A stretch of 64,000 nt of DNA. It comes from an uncultured Eubacteriales bacterium. Its GTDB lineage: Bacteria; Bacillota; Clostridia; Lachnospirales; Lachnospiraceae. Within the stretch, counting starts at the first letter, position 1; each line of letters starts with the position of its first letter. The position numbers were made by a program, and so were the translations under genes. The DNA is taken from positions 44,110 to 108,109 of the forward strand of contig CASEML010000019.1 in assembly GCA_949289145.1 (NCBI GenBank), written 5' to 3'. The notes beneath the pieces were generated by a model. The model was not told the origin of the DNA, ran no database searches, and worked only from the letters and a program-made list of their open reading frames with translations. Shown here piece by piece: positions 8,607-17,960 of the stretch.

Positions 8607-8652
8607 GTTGATAGGTTAAAATGCTTGAATTTAGAAAGGCTCAAGCTATATT

Positions 8653-8680
8653 AGTATAACACGAGACAGGCAAAAGTCAA
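8653..8680 (-). promoter_or_regulatory. Sigma-A promoter of queT
   Basis: On the minus strand, TTGACT, a 16-bp spacer, then TATACT, about 50 bp before the preQ1 aptamer. Confidence 0.7.
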
Positions 8681-8748
8681 GGAGCTCTGCATGAAATAAA
8701 TTTTATTAGAATATACTAATTAACAGAGTGAAAAATTGAGGTGGCATT

Positions 8749-9885
8749 TTGGAAATTTATATAGTGAGAACTGAAGACACCATTGATACAATTGCGCAGC
8801 AATTTGGCATAAGCCCCTGGAAATTGGCGGAAGATAATCAGATTCCTTATCCCTATGCTTTGGCGGTGGGGCAGGCTCTTTTGATTTTGTATGATACGGA
8901 TGCCACAGGCACTTATCCTCTTGTGGCTAATGGGTATGCATATCCATTTATCAATCAGGTGGTATTAGAAGAAACGTTGCCTTATTTAACTGAAATATCT
9001 GTATTCTCCTACGGGTTCACTACGGAAGGGGATTTGGTGTTTCCGCAGATTGAAGATACTAAAATTTTAAATGGTGCGGCTCAGTTTGGGGTGGCACCAA
9101 TTTTAACTCTGACGCCTTTTGATGAGCATGGAAATTTTAATAATAATTATATTAGTATTTTGGTGAACAATAGCCAGGTAAGCGACCGGTTGTTAAATCA
9201 GCTGTTGATGGTTATGGGTGATAAAGGATATGCAGGTCTGGATATAGATTTTGAGTATATTCTCCCGGAGGACAGAGTTGCTTTTGCAGAATTTGTCACA
9301 AAGGCAAGGATACTTATGAATGAAAATGGATATTCTGTATCTGTAGCGCTGGCACCTAAAATTGCTGCAGACCAGCCAGGCTTGTTATATGAAGGAAAAG
9401 ATTACGCACTGTTAGGGGAAGCAGCTAATAGTGTGCTGCTTATGACATATGAGTGGGGGTATACCTATGGACCACCTATGGCGGTAGCTCCTTTACCGAA
9501 TGTGAGACGTGTGGTGGAATATGCAGTTACAGAGATTCCTGTAGAAAAAATTGACTTAGGAATACCTAACTATGGATATGACTGGCCATTGCCTTTTGAA
9601 CGTGGTGTTACCGCAGCAAAAACCATAGGAAACAGAGAAGCAGTAGAAATAGCGATTGCTTACGGTGCGGAAATTCTATATGATGAAACCGCTCAGTCAC
9701 CTTATTTTTATTATACGGATGAATATGGAACAGACCATGAGGTGTGGTTTGAAGATGTGCGGAGTATGCTGTCAAAATTTAACCTAATAAAAGAATACAA
9801 TCTGCGAGGCTGCGGTTACTGGCAGTTAATGAAATTGTTTCGGGCCAATTGGTTACTGCTCAACCATGAATTTGAGATACTGTAG
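8749..9885 (+). CDS. LysM-GH18 spore-type peptidoglycan hydrolase (YaaH/SleL-like)
   Basis: 378 residues. One LysM repeat (2-47, 'VRTEDTIDTIAQQFGIS...PYALAVGQALLIL') is followed by a GH18 TIM barrel (about 60-370) with the catalytic strand 'GLDIDFEYI' containing the DxxE acid. This architecture is that of YaaH/SleL N-acetylglucosaminidases, which act on cortical fragments during spore germination. There is no signal peptide, which is usual for forespore or mother-cell deposited spore enzymes. The start is TTG at 8749, with a GAGGTGG ribosome site at the right distance; no ATG fits the LysM N-terminus. Monocistronic. A non-spore role as a general GlcNAc-glycan hydrolase cannot be excluded. Confidence 0.8.
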   Translation: MEIYIVRTEDTIDTIAQQFGISPWKLAEDNQIPYPYALAVGQALLILYDTDATGTYPLVANGYAYPFINQVVLEETLPYLTEISVFSYGFTTEGDLVFPQIEDTKILNGAAQFGVAPILTLTPFDEHGNFNNNYISILVNNSQVSDRLLNQLLMVMGDKGYAGLDIDFEYILPEDRVAFAEFVTKARILMNENGYSVSVALAPKIAADQPGLLYEGKDYALLGEAANSVLLMTYEWGYTYGPPMAVAPLPNVRRVVEYAVTEIPVEKIDLGIPNYGYDWPLPFERGVTAAKTIGNREAVEIAIAYGAEILYDETAQSPYFYYTDEYGTDHEVWFEDVRSMLSKFNLIKEYNLRGCGYWQLMKLFRANWLLLNHEFEIL

Positions 9886-9970
9886 AGAAATTAAAAACAG
9901 CTATGGAAAATAGGCAGGGAATGTTGTAAAATGAAAGTATTATATAAATATTAACTTGGGGAGAAAGCTT

Positions 9971-12900
9971 ATGAAAAATGAATATTATGATTTTATAAAA
10001 GTGTTCGTGGAAAAGTTAATAGATAATGCTTCTGAAAAGGATAATAATGTGGTAGTTGTCAAGCATTATAATACCTTTGAAATTACAAAAAATGACATAG
10101 ACAGACTGGCAGCAGAGTGCGGTAAAGGTGCCTATATGGTATTTTATAAAAAATTTCATGGGGAAGAAATGCTGGAGGCTTGTGATCCATTTTTAAATAT
10201 GATACAGCAAATGTATCAGAAATATTATAGTGAAAGCAGTATAGAGGAGTTTTTAGACTCTTTTGATATATATAGTTTACAGAAATCCGTGTTCAAGACT
10301 TACTTGGAAAGTTCTTTATGTGTAAGAAACGAAGATTTAATTCTTAGTGAGGTTGAACAGGAGAGGGAGATTCTTTTACAGACTATTGTGCGAATATTAT
10401 TGAAAATTTCTGCGGAACATCCGATGCTTATATGTATCAATGGGTTAGATGGTGCTCCTAAGGCAGCGATTGAAATATTGAATCGTCTTTTAGACAGTCC
10501 GGGAAACGGCAAGATACTTATGGTGGCTGCTTACAATGATCTGCGCAGTGTGCTGCCCCATGTCACCAGTGTTTGGGAGCAATATATCAAGCGGCTGGAA
10601 AGTAAGAACAGCATTATTGACGCTTCCCTATTTAACGTGCCGTTAATACAGGAAAACACCGGATTGTTCCGATTTCATGCGGAATCTATTGGTGATTACA
10701 TTATTAAGTTAAATAATATGTTTCAGATGTTTGAGTTTGAACAGGCATCTTATTATTTAGGGATTATATACAAAAAGCTGGAGATGGAACGGCTGAGTAT
10801 CAATGATGTGGAACGTTTTGAAATTATAAAGATTTATGCCAAAATATCCATTTATTGTCAGGATATTGCCAATGCATTGCTGCTTTGTAATTCATTAAAT
10901 GATATATGCAAAAGGCATACTTCTTTCCGGATGCATTATGATTATAATTATTTGCTGGGACTAACTCAGGTTTACAATGTAAAACTGAATATGGCACAAA
11001 AGTGTGCCGATACTTGTTACCGGCTGGCACAGGAGAAGCAGGAAGAATTTCTGATGTTTAAAGCAAAAATGCTCAAACACATGGCAAGTATGTCAGGGTG
11101 GCATAATATTTTGTTTTGTGCCAATGATATAGCAATTGAGCAGAAAATATTACAGGCTGCAGAAAAATACAAGTATTACAATCACCTTGCGCATACTTAT
11201 ATATATGCCTTTGATAATGAGGTAAACTGGTTTGAACCTATACAGGAGATTGAAAAAAAAATTTCTAATTTTCAACGAGGGATGGAAATTGCGAAACAGA
11301 TTGGAAATCAGTATCTGATGACTGTGGGATACCGGAAAAATATTATGCTTTCCTCCATCAATGGTGCTTTTGAAACTACCACATATTATTATGAAAAACT
11401 TTATGAGTTAGTGGGGGACTCTGATCCGGTGAAGGCAGCAGATATCTATAAAGGACTGGGATATAATCTGTGTGCCATAGAAAAATACCAGGAATCTAAT
11501 GCATATTATAATAAGGCAGTTGATATATATTATAATTTTAAAATGATGGACTTTGTAGGAGAAACCTTATATAACATGTCCTTAAATTGTATTTTGGCAA
11601 ATGATTTCGAGACGGCATATGATTATTTGCAGACGTGCATAAAAATTGTAGAAGCACTTCATCTAAATAACTTAAGGGTTTGCAATATCTCTAAATTATT
11701 TGGACTCCTTGCACTGTGCAGTTACCGTCTGGGATTGTATTATAATTGTCAAATGTACTGCGATAATACTATGTTATTTTTAAGTCACAAGCTTAATTCA
11801 TCAGAGGAGGAGCCGGAAAATATCGATCCTTCCTATACAGTATGTGATGATGATCTGTTTTTATATTATTATGTGTCTGGTCTTTTGCAGATGCAGAAAG
11901 GGAATTTCCATCAGGCATTAGAATGTTTGAATAGTGCCCAAATCTATGTGATTCGTTCCGTGGGAAATCAGTTTTTCAGTTACGTGCAGTATTATATCAC
12001 CAGAGCAGAGATTTACCGCAAATTGGGCGATGAAAAGAAAGCATTGCAAGAATTGGACATTGCATATATCTATGCAGAAAAAAACAATGCCCATGAAAAG
12101 ATGGCAATTATAAACACAATAAGAGAAAATAAAGTATGGCAGCCAAGACAGTATGATTTGGGACTTACCAATATTACTATGGAACAGATCAGAGATGCTA
12201 CAGAGCAGGCCGGAATCAATAAGGATTATAAGGAAATAAAACGGCAGATGGATTTTTTGGCGGTATGGCAGAGGATTGTGGATATTACGGGCAAAGAAGA
12301 GGAGGAGCTGATTGTCAATGCCTTGAATTCTTTTGCTTTGAATTTTGGCATCGATGTGGTGGTCTATATCAGTTACACAGAAGAAACTCCAAAGGTATGC
12401 TTTAGCAATGCGAAGGTGAAGCTGACGGGGGAAAAACTGAAGAAACTTACAAAATATTTTGGCAGTCATCGAACAGGTTTCGTGGCGTCAAAAATGCGTA
12501 AGGATTATCGGGAATATCGAGAAGTCATTTCTGTATTTGGTGTAAATGATGTGTGTTCCATGATAGCGGTACCATTTTATGTGGATGAAAAGCTGGATAA
12601 TTTGTTTATTTGCTATATTTTGATGAAGGATAATTGGAATTCACCTATAAAAAAATACATGATGGATGAAAATGATTTCAATGTGTATGCACTGGTATTA
12701 AGCCAGCTGGTAAATGCCATCAGCATGCTGGAGAAACAGCAGAAAATCAACGATATTAATATACAGCTGGAAAATGCAGCGGTTACCGATTACCTGACTT
12801 CACTATTAAATAGAGATGGTTTTTTTGCGAATATCCACAAGCGTGTCACTGAGGCACGGAAAAAGAACAAGAAACTGGATCTGACAGTGCTGTATATTGA

Positions 12901-13324
12901 TTTAGATAATTTTAAATATTATAATGATACATTTGGCCATGACGTGGGGGATCTGATTTTGAAGGAAATATCTAAAATACTGATGGAACAGGCGGAAGAA
13001 GAGGGTTTTGCCACTAGATTTGGCGGAGATGAGTTTCTGATTATTTTAGAACATTCCGATGGAGAAAAAGCTATGAAAAAAGCCAGAGAAGTGCTAAATG
13101 CCATTCTAGATAAAAATGCTTTTGTGGAGGAGATTAAGGAATTTTTAGGCAGAGAAGACATTGTGATTCCCGCAGAGAAAAAAGTATCCTGCTCCATCGG
13201 TGTGGCGCCTATGTCGGAAGTGAAGGATGATAATGATATTTCCAGGGCAATCAAGAGAGCTGATGAGGCTTTGTATGGAATCAAACATTCCACCAAGTGT
13301 GACTGTAAACTGGCGGAAGAATAA
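9971..13324 (+). CDS. STAND-like/TPR/GAF-like protein with C-terminal GGDEF domain
   Basis: 1117 residues, cytoplasmic, no membrane segment. The first about 230 residues resemble a degenerate AAA_16/STAND ATPase: a Walker-B-like 'HPMLICINGLDGAPKAA' is present but no P-loop GxxxxGK. Residues about 240-750 are helical TPR-type repeats; about 765-925 look GAF-like. The C-terminus (from about 938) is a diguanylate cyclase: 'TDYLTSLLNRDGFF', 'LYIDLDNFKYYNDTFGHDVGD' and an intact 'FGGDEF' near 1017. The RxxD inhibitory site is replaced by Glu-rich sequence, so product inhibition is unlikely. Predicted to make c-di-GMP in response to a signal read by the TPR/GAF part. Start ATG 9971 follows GGGGAG; a TTG 15 bp upstream lacks an SD. 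A terminator follows. Confidence 0.8.
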   Translation: MKNEYYDFIKVFVEKLIDNASEKDNNVVVVKHYNTFEITKNDIDRLAAECGKGAYMVFYKKFHGEEMLEACDPFLNMIQQMYQKYYSESSIEEFLDSFDIYSLQKSVFKTYLESSLCVRNEDLILSEVEQEREILLQTIVRILLKISAEHPMLICINGLDGAPKAAIEILNRLLDSPGNGKILMVAAYNDLRSVLPHVTSVWEQYIKRLESKNSIIDASLFNVPLIQENTGLFRFHAESIGDYIIKLNNMFQMFEFEQASYYLGIIYKKLEMERLSINDVERFEIIKIYAKISIYCQDIANALLLCNSLNDICKRHTSFRMHYDYNYLLGLTQVYNVKLNMAQKCADTCYRLAQEKQEEFLMFKAKMLKHMASMSGWHNILFCANDIAIEQKILQAAEKYKYYNHLAHTYIYAFDNEVNWFEPIQEIEKKISNFQRGMEIAKQIGNQYLMTVGYRKNIMLSSINGAFETTTYYYEKLYELVGDSDPVKAADIYKGLGYNLCAIEKYQESNAYYNKAVDIYYNFKMMDFVGETLYNMSLNCILANDFETAYDYLQTCIKIVEALHLNNLRVCNISKLFGLLALCSYRLGLYYNCQMYCDNTMLFLSHKLNSSEEEPENIDPSYTVCDDDLFLYYYVSGLLQMQKGNFHQALECLNSAQIYVIRSVGNQFFSYVQYYITRAEIYRKLGDEKKALQELDIAYIYAEKNNAHEKMAIINTIRENKVWQPRQYDLGLTNITMEQIRDATEQAGINKDYKEIKRQMDFLAVWQRIVDITGKEEEELIVNALNSFALNFGIDVVVYISYTEETPKVCFSNAKVKLTGEKLKKLTKYFGSHRTGFVASKMRKDYREYREVISVFGVNDVCSMIAVPFYVDEKLDNLFICYILMKDNWNSPIKKYMMDENDFNVYALVLSQLVNAISMLEKQQKINDINIQLENAAVTDYLTSLLNRDGFFANIHKRVTEARKKNKKLDLTVLYIDLDNFKYYNDTFGHDVGDLILKEISKILMEQAEEEGFATRFGGDEFLIILEHSDGEKAMKKAREVLNAILDKNAFVEEIKEFLGREDIVIPAEKKVSCSIGVAPMSEVKDDNDISRAIKRADEALYGIKHSTKCDCKLAEE

Positions 13325-13425
13325 GAAGATAACGGAAGTTGGAAAAAGTTTCAGAAAAATAAGGTATAAATTTTTCTGGATATGGTAAGAATAAAAGTGT
13401 GAAATAAAAATGCCATAGAAAAAGG

Positions 13426-13472
13426 AAAAACACATGATGATTTACAATGGGGTAAATTGTCGTGTGTTTTTT
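13426..13472 (+). terminator. Intrinsic terminator after GGDEF gene
   Basis: Stem AAAAACACATGATGATTTAC paired with GTAAATTGTCGTGTGTTTTT, with one small internal loop and a T-run. It lies between the GGDEF and YitT genes. Confidence 0.75.
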
Positions 13473-13501
13473 ATATAGAAAGATATCCGGAGGAAAATTG
13501 T

Positions 13502-14380
13502 ATGGACACAATAGTAAAAAAATCTGATGCAGGAAGAAAATTGAGAAATTTTGCAAGAATGAACTTTGGAGCTGTACTGTATGGCATGGGAATCAGTTTG
13601 TTTTTAGATCCCAACAGTCTGGCACCGGGAGGCGTGGTGGGAATATCAATTATTTTAAACCGTTTCTTGAGTATTGGCACAGGAACATTGTATTTGTTAA
13701 TCAATATTCCTCTTCTTTTGCTTGGCTGGAAGAAACTGGGAGGTAAATTTATAAGGAAAACCTTGTACGTGGTGGTATTGAATACAGTGGTAATCGACGT
13801 TCTCTCCTATGTAAACCCGGTCACCAGAGAGCCTTTGCTGGCTGCTGTGGCAGGAAGCATATTGTTAGGTATTGGTATGGGAACTGTATTTAAATGTGGA
13901 GCTACCACAGGCGGAATGGACATTGTCGTAAAGATTCTTCGCGGCAAGTACAAGCACATTAAGACGGGAAGCCTTTTTTTGATTATTGATATGACCATAG
14001 TCGCTATATCCGGACTGGTATTCCGAAACTTTAACACAGCTATGTACGCGCTGATTACTGTAGCATTAACAGGAAGAACTATTGACTTTATTTTGTATGG
14101 CGGCGACGAAGCAAAACTTATTTTTGTGGTAAGTGATTTGTCAGAACGTATATCGGAACGAATCATCAAAAGCGTAAAGACAGGAATTACCATGCTGAAA
14201 GGGCGGGGGGCATACAGCAACAAAGAAAAAAACATTATCATGTGTGTGGTAAAAAAACAATCTGCCCCAAAAGTGTTGGAAATCGTTAAGCGAGAAGATG
14301 AAAACGCTTTTGTAATTGTAAGCAGTGCCACAGAAACCTTTGGAGAAGGGTATAAAGACTACTTTCAGGATCAGTTGTAA
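13502..14380 (+). CDS. YitT family membrane protein (DUF161 + DUF2179)
   Basis: 292 residues. Five or so hydrophobic helices (about 15-200, with 'LDPNSLAPGGVVGISIIL' typical of the family) are followed by a soluble C-terminal DUF2179 domain (about 215-285, 'GITMLKGRGAYS'). YitT proteins are widespread in Firmicutes and their transport substrate is not established. ATG 13502 is chosen because CCGGAGGAAAATTGT directly precedes it; the in-frame ATG 45 bp earlier overlaps the terminator. The gene ends 14 bp from the converging AbrB-type gene and shows no operon partner. Confidence 0.85.
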   Translation: MDTIVKKSDAGRKLRNFARMNFGAVLYGMGISLFLDPNSLAPGGVVGISIILNRFLSIGTGTLYLLINIPLLLLGWKKLGGKFIRKTLYVVVLNTVVIDVLSYVNPVTREPLLAAVAGSILLGIGMGTVFKCGATTGGMDIVVKILRGKYKHIKTGSLFLIIDMTIVAISGLVFRNFNTAMYALITVALTGRTIDFILYGGDEAKLIFVVSDLSERISERIIKSVKTGITMLKGRGAYSNKEKNIIMCVVKKQSAPKVLEIVKREDENAFVIVSSATETFGEGYKDYFQDQL

Positions 14381-14394
14381 AATTGGAATTTAAC

Positions 14395-15456
14395 CTAAAG
14401 TACCTCTGCCAAAAACTGAAGTGCAACAGGATAAAAAATTACCACACATACAACTCTTAAGGACTGGATAATCGATACCTTAGGTGTGTTGGCGCCGAAA
14501 TCTTCGGCAATCAATGCCAAGTCAGAGGCACCGCCCGGGGCACAGGAAAATAGTGCAGTTACAAAATCCACATCACTGGTTTTATAAAGGATATAAGCCA
14601 GTATCACTACAATGGTAAATAGACCCACCAATAGGATTAAGGCAGGGACAATGGCGGTATACAGATTAGTAATGGATGCTCTGGTAACACTCTCACCGAT
14701 TAATGCTCCGGCACATACTTGGGCAAATTGCTTTAGACCCAGGGGCATATATGCAGTTGATGTGGTTACATTCTGTATTGCAACACCGATCATGGCAAAC
14801 ATTAATGCTCCGGCAGGTATGCCGATATTGTAACCTATTGTGCCGCATACAATAGCAACTACCAAAGTAATAAAAATATTTTTCTTTGTTTTTTCGGCAG
14901 TAACTTTTGGCCCGTCAGAATTGATATTTCTTGTAGCGCTGACTACCCCGGGGTTTTTCTTTTGCAAAAATTTTATCAGCTTTCCAAAAATAGTGGGAAA
15001 CAATCCCAAAATAGAAATTAATCGTACCAGCTGCAGCACAGACACAATAGAAGTATCTGCCCCCATATCAATACTAATAATGGACATATCCACAATACTT
15101 CCCGGTGCTGTGGCAAAGACACAGGTGGCAAGAGAGTAATCTGTCAGGTAATAAAGTCCTACTCCCATGGCAAGACAGGACAGCAGAATACATACCGTAT
15201 TTATGATAGCAGGTTTTATACACTTTTTCAGGGAAACTAATTCATACCGTGTAATCTTGCAGCCGATAAAAAGTCCTGAAATAATCTGAGTCATTAACTT
15301 TAAATTAGAAGGAAAGCATGCTTCTTCAAAAATAACATTAAAAACAGCCACCAGAATCATGGAGCCTACCATGGTCCCGGCGGGAATTTTTAATTTTAAG
15401 GCAATGGCCGCACCTGATAATGCCACCAGAAATGTTAAAGTAATTTGTAATATCAT
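14395..15456 (-). CDS. AbrB-type (PF05145) membrane transporter
   Basis: 353 residues, about ten hydrophobic helices in two similar halves, each with a Gly/Pro-rich 'PGxxxD' helix ('ATAPGSIVDMSIIS' and 'SCAPGGASDLALIAEDFGA'). This is the duplicated AbrB/ammonia-monooxygenase-like transporter family, whose substrates are poorly defined. It is not the AbrB DNA-binding regulator. It is transcribed divergently from the LysR gene, with only 135 bp between starts, so that LysR may control it. A functional link with the ureide cluster beyond LysR is possible but unproven. Confidence 0.8.
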   Translation of the reverse strand: MILQITLTFLVALSGAAIALKLKIPAGTMVGSMILVAVFNVIFEEACFPSNLKLMTQIISGLFIGCKITRYELVSLKKCIKPAIINTVCILLSCLAMGVGLYYLTDYSLATCVFATAPGSIVDMSIISIDMGADTSIVSVLQLVRLISILGLFPTIFGKLIKFLQKKNPGVVSATRNINSDGPKVTAEKTKKNIFITLVVAIVCGTIGYNIGIPAGALMFAMIGVAIQNVTTSTAYMPLGLKQFAQVCAGALIGESVTRASITNLYTAIVPALILLVGLFTIVVILAYILYKTSDVDFVTALFSCAPGGASDLALIAEDFGANTPKVSIIQSLRVVCVVIFYPVALQFLAEVL

Positions 15457-15488
15457 TGGTTCACATCCATTCTTAAAAAATATGGTTC

Positions 15489-15517
15489 ATTGTAGCATGG
15501 AAAGGATATAGGTTCAA
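15489..15517 (-). promoter_or_regulatory. Sigma-A promoter of the AbrB-type transporter
   Basis: On the minus strand, TTGAAC, a 17-bp spacer, then TACAAT. It faces the LysR promoter region (TATAAT at 15554-15559) in a shared intergenic stretch. Confidence 0.65.
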
Positions 15518-15591
15518 ATACGAAAAAAATTATATAATTCATAAATAAAATGTTATAATAGTAAAAAACAAGTGGAAAGGGAACCAAGGAA

Positions 15592-16506
15592 ATGTTAAAT
15601 ACAAGACAGTTACATTATGTAATTACCGTAGCAAACGAAAAAAGTATCTCATTGGCAGCTAAAAAGTTATTAATTTCCCAGCCCTCCCTAAGCCAGTATA
15701 TCCAAAAGCTGGAAAAAGAGCTGGGAGTAGAATTGTTTGAAAGAACCAATCCTTTAAGACTTACCTATGCAGGGGAGATTTTTCTGCGTTCTGCTAAAAA
15801 AATGCTGAATACAGAAGAAGAGATGAACCGGATTCTGAAAGATATCAGTGAAGAAAAATTAGGAAGAATCATAGTAGGAACAGGTTACTATAATAGTACG
15901 GTCTTTTTGCCACAAGTAATTGAAACCTATTTTAAAGAATATCCCGATGTAAAAATTGAGGTGGTGGAAAAGATTGAACCTAAATTAAAAGAATTGGCAC
16001 GAAATGGAGAAGTAGATTTGGTGATTGCCACAGAGCATGTGGAAGATTCAGATTTTCAGGAAATTCCTTTGGCACAGGAAGAATTCCTGTTGGCAGTACC
16101 AAAAGAAATCGCCCAAAAAGCCATGGCAGGAGAAGCAGCAGAAGACCTTTCTTATGTAGATATTACTGTATTTTGCAATGCACCATATATTATTCTAGGA
16201 ATTCAGGTATATATTAATCGTCTGTTTGATGAAATATGTAAAATCAGTGGTTTTACCCCTAAAAATGCTCTTACTTGTACCAGTTTAAACGCAGCATATG
16301 CTATGGCAAAGGCAGGTGTGGGAATTACTATTGTTCCCTACAGCACTTACCGTTATGACAAAAGTGAAAATGTAGCTTACTATAAAATAGAAAATAACAA
16401 TGTGGTACGTGGCTTAAATATGTATTATAAAAAAGACCGTTACTTAACAAAAACCATGAAGCGTTTTATAAAGATATGCATGGAATTGGCAGAAGAAAGC
16501 TTCTAA
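15592..16506 (+). CDS. LysR family transcriptional regulator
   Basis: 304 residues. N-terminal winged helix (1-65) with the LysR recognition region 'SISLAAKKLLISQPSLSQYI' followed by 'LGVELFERT'. The effector domain (about 90-300) has the periplasmic-binding-protein fold. It is divergent from the AbrB-type transporter and just upstream of the Liv-type ABC operon. LysR proteins usually control the divergent gene and often the adjacent catabolic operon, binding a pathway intermediate. Here a cyclic ureide or its product is a plausible inducer (inference). ATG 15592 follows AAGGGAACC. Length is normal. Confidence 0.88.
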   Translation: MLNTRQLHYVITVANEKSISLAAKKLLISQPSLSQYIQKLEKELGVELFERTNPLRLTYAGEIFLRSAKKMLNTEEEMNRILKDISEEKLGRIIVGTGYYNSTVFLPQVIETYFKEYPDVKIEVVEKIEPKLKELARNGEVDLVIATEHVEDSDFQEIPLAQEEFLLAVPKEIAQKAMAGEAAEDLSYVDITVFCNAPYIILGIQVYINRLFDEICKISGFTPKNALTCTSLNAAYAMAKAGVGITIVPYSTYRYDKSENVAYYKIENNNVVRGLNMYYKKDRYLTKTMKRFIKICMELAEESF

Positions 16507-16567
16507 AAATGTGGGAAAAATGCAGAATATAATCAAAAAATTATGGACAATATAATTATTTTGGTAT

Positions 16568-16596
16568 TTGAAGTTATGATGATGTCATGATAATAT
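16568..16596 (+). promoter_or_regulatory. Candidate promoter of the Liv-type ABC operon
   Basis: TTGAAG, a 17-bp spacer, then TAATAT. It lies upstream of the attenuator-like hairpin and 130 bp before the solute-binding protein start. Confidence 0.5.
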
Positions 16597-16627
16597 CTAT
16601 TCAAATCACAAATAAAGTTTTTAAACG

Positions 16628-16665
16628 AAGGAGTTTATATGCAATGGCGCATATAGACTCTTTTT
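16628..16665 (+). terminator. Strong hairpin with T-run in leader of ABC operon (terminator/attenuator)
   Basis: A 15-bp stem (AAGGAGTTTATATGC / GCATATAGACTCTTT, two G-U pairs) with a 6-base loop and a T5 tail. The left arm contains an SD-like AAGGAG followed by ATG, giving a five-codon reading frame (MQWRI). It is either the LysR terminator or, if the promoter at 16568 is used, an attenuator of the operon. Confidence 0.7.
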
Positions 16666-16725
16666 GTATATATGGCGATAGAAAATTTATGCTTTCGCTT
16701 GTTTCAAAAAAGGAGGACATCATTT

Positions 16726-17931
16726 ATGAAGACATGGAAAAAGTTTGCAGTATTAACAATGATTGGAGCATTGGTTACAGCATCCCTAACTGGGTGTGGC
16801 GGTTCTGATTCGGAGTCAGATACAATTAAGGTTGGTTCCATTCATCCCTTGACAGGTTCCTATGCGTATGAAGGACAGCAGGTAGTCAATGCGCAACAGC
16901 TGGCTATTGATGAAATCAACGCAGCAGGAGGAATCGCTTCTTTAGGAGGAAAAAAATTAGAACTTGTGGTAGGAGATTCTCAGGGAAATGCAGATACGGG
17001 TGCCAGCGAAACAGAACGGCTGATTTCAGAAGGCGTTACAGCAGTTACAGGTACTTTCCAGTCTGGTGTTACATTAACTTGTATGCAGAAAGCAGAACAA
17101 AATCAGATTCCCTTTGTAGTAACCGTAAGTGCAAATGTAGGTTTGATGGAAAACGGATTTGAGTACGCATATCGTATTCAGCCTAATGCAAGCACCTTTG
17201 TAGAAGATTTCTTACAGTATATGGGAGAAATTAGAACAGACGACTTAAAAACCGCAGTACTGATTCATGAAGACTCCTTAACAGGGACAGATACAGGCGA
17301 TTTAGTGGTAGAGGGATTTGAACAGACAGGTCTTGAACTGTTAGACAGAATTACTTATTCGGCAAGCACTACAACCTTAAGTACCGAAGTTACAAAGATA
17401 GCTGAATTAAAGCCGGATGTATTAATTACAAATGGTTATTATGCGGATACCTCTCTTCTTGTAAAGGAGTTAAATGAAAGAGGAATTACATTCAAACTGG
17501 TATGCGGTGTGGCAAACGGAGGTATTTCAGATCCTAAATTCATTGAAGATTTCGGGGACACCGTAGAGAACTTTATGGATTTAAACTACAGATTTAATCC
17601 GAACAATGAAAAAACCAGTGAATTATTGGCTTCCTATAAGGAACAGTATGGAGAAGAAATGTCAGTCCATGCTGTGTGGGGCTATGAAAGTATTTATGTA
17701 TTGGCAGATGCCTTGGAAAGAGCAGCCAGTACAGATCCTGAGGCAGTGAAAACTGCTTTAGATGAAACAGAAATCTCAGACCATGTACTGGCACAAAATG
17801 GGCCGATCACATTTGATGAAAAAGGAGAAAATGTGAATGCAGCAGGTGTATTTCTTCAGATTCAGAATGGAAAACATGTTGTAGTATATCCAAAGGAATT
17901 TGCAGAAGCAGAAATGATCATCGGGAAATAA
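16726..17931 (+). CDS. Liv-type ABC transporter solute-binding lipoprotein
   Basis: 401 residues. Lipoprotein signal peptide with lipobox 'SLTGC', then a type-1 periplasmic-binding fold beginning 'IKVGSIHPLTGSYAYEGQQ', the usual LivJ/LivK opening. ATG 16726 follows AAAGGAGG; upstream in-frame starts lie in the hairpin leader. It is first in a five-gene HAAT-family transporter followed by hydantoinase, ene reductase and nitrilase genes. HAAT systems carry branched-chain amino acids but also urea, short amides and other polar amides. The downstream enzymes argue for a ureide or pyrimidine ligand rather than leucine (inference). Confidence 0.88.
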   Translation: MKTWKKFAVLTMIGALVTASLTGCGGSDSESDTIKVGSIHPLTGSYAYEGQQVVNAQQLAIDEINAAGGIASLGGKKLELVVGDSQGNADTGASETERLISEGVTAVTGTFQSGVTLTCMQKAEQNQIPFVVTVSANVGLMENGFEYAYRIQPNASTFVEDFLQYMGEIRTDDLKTAVLIHEDSLTGTDTGDLVVEGFEQTGLELLDRITYSASTTTLSTEVTKIAELKPDVLITNGYYADTSLLVKELNERGITFKLVCGVANGGISDPKFIEDFGDTVENFMDLNYRFNPNNEKTSELLASYKEQYGEEMSVHAVWGYESIYVLADALERAASTDPEAVKTALDETEISDHVLAQNGPITFDEKGENVNAAGVFLQIQNGKHVVVYPKEFAEAEMIIGK

Positions 17932-17960
17932 TCTGATAATTCACAAAGGAGGTAACATTT

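Noticed and set aside
8558-8644. N-terminal extension of queT
   Set aside because: It would translate the riboswitch and promoter-proximal leader; the ATG at 8557 has AAAGGAG and matches the QueT N-terminus.
16587-16808. 73-codon frame ahead of the solute-binding protein
   Set aside because: It passes through the terminator hairpin and overlaps the real gene in another frame; only the five-codon leader frame is considered.
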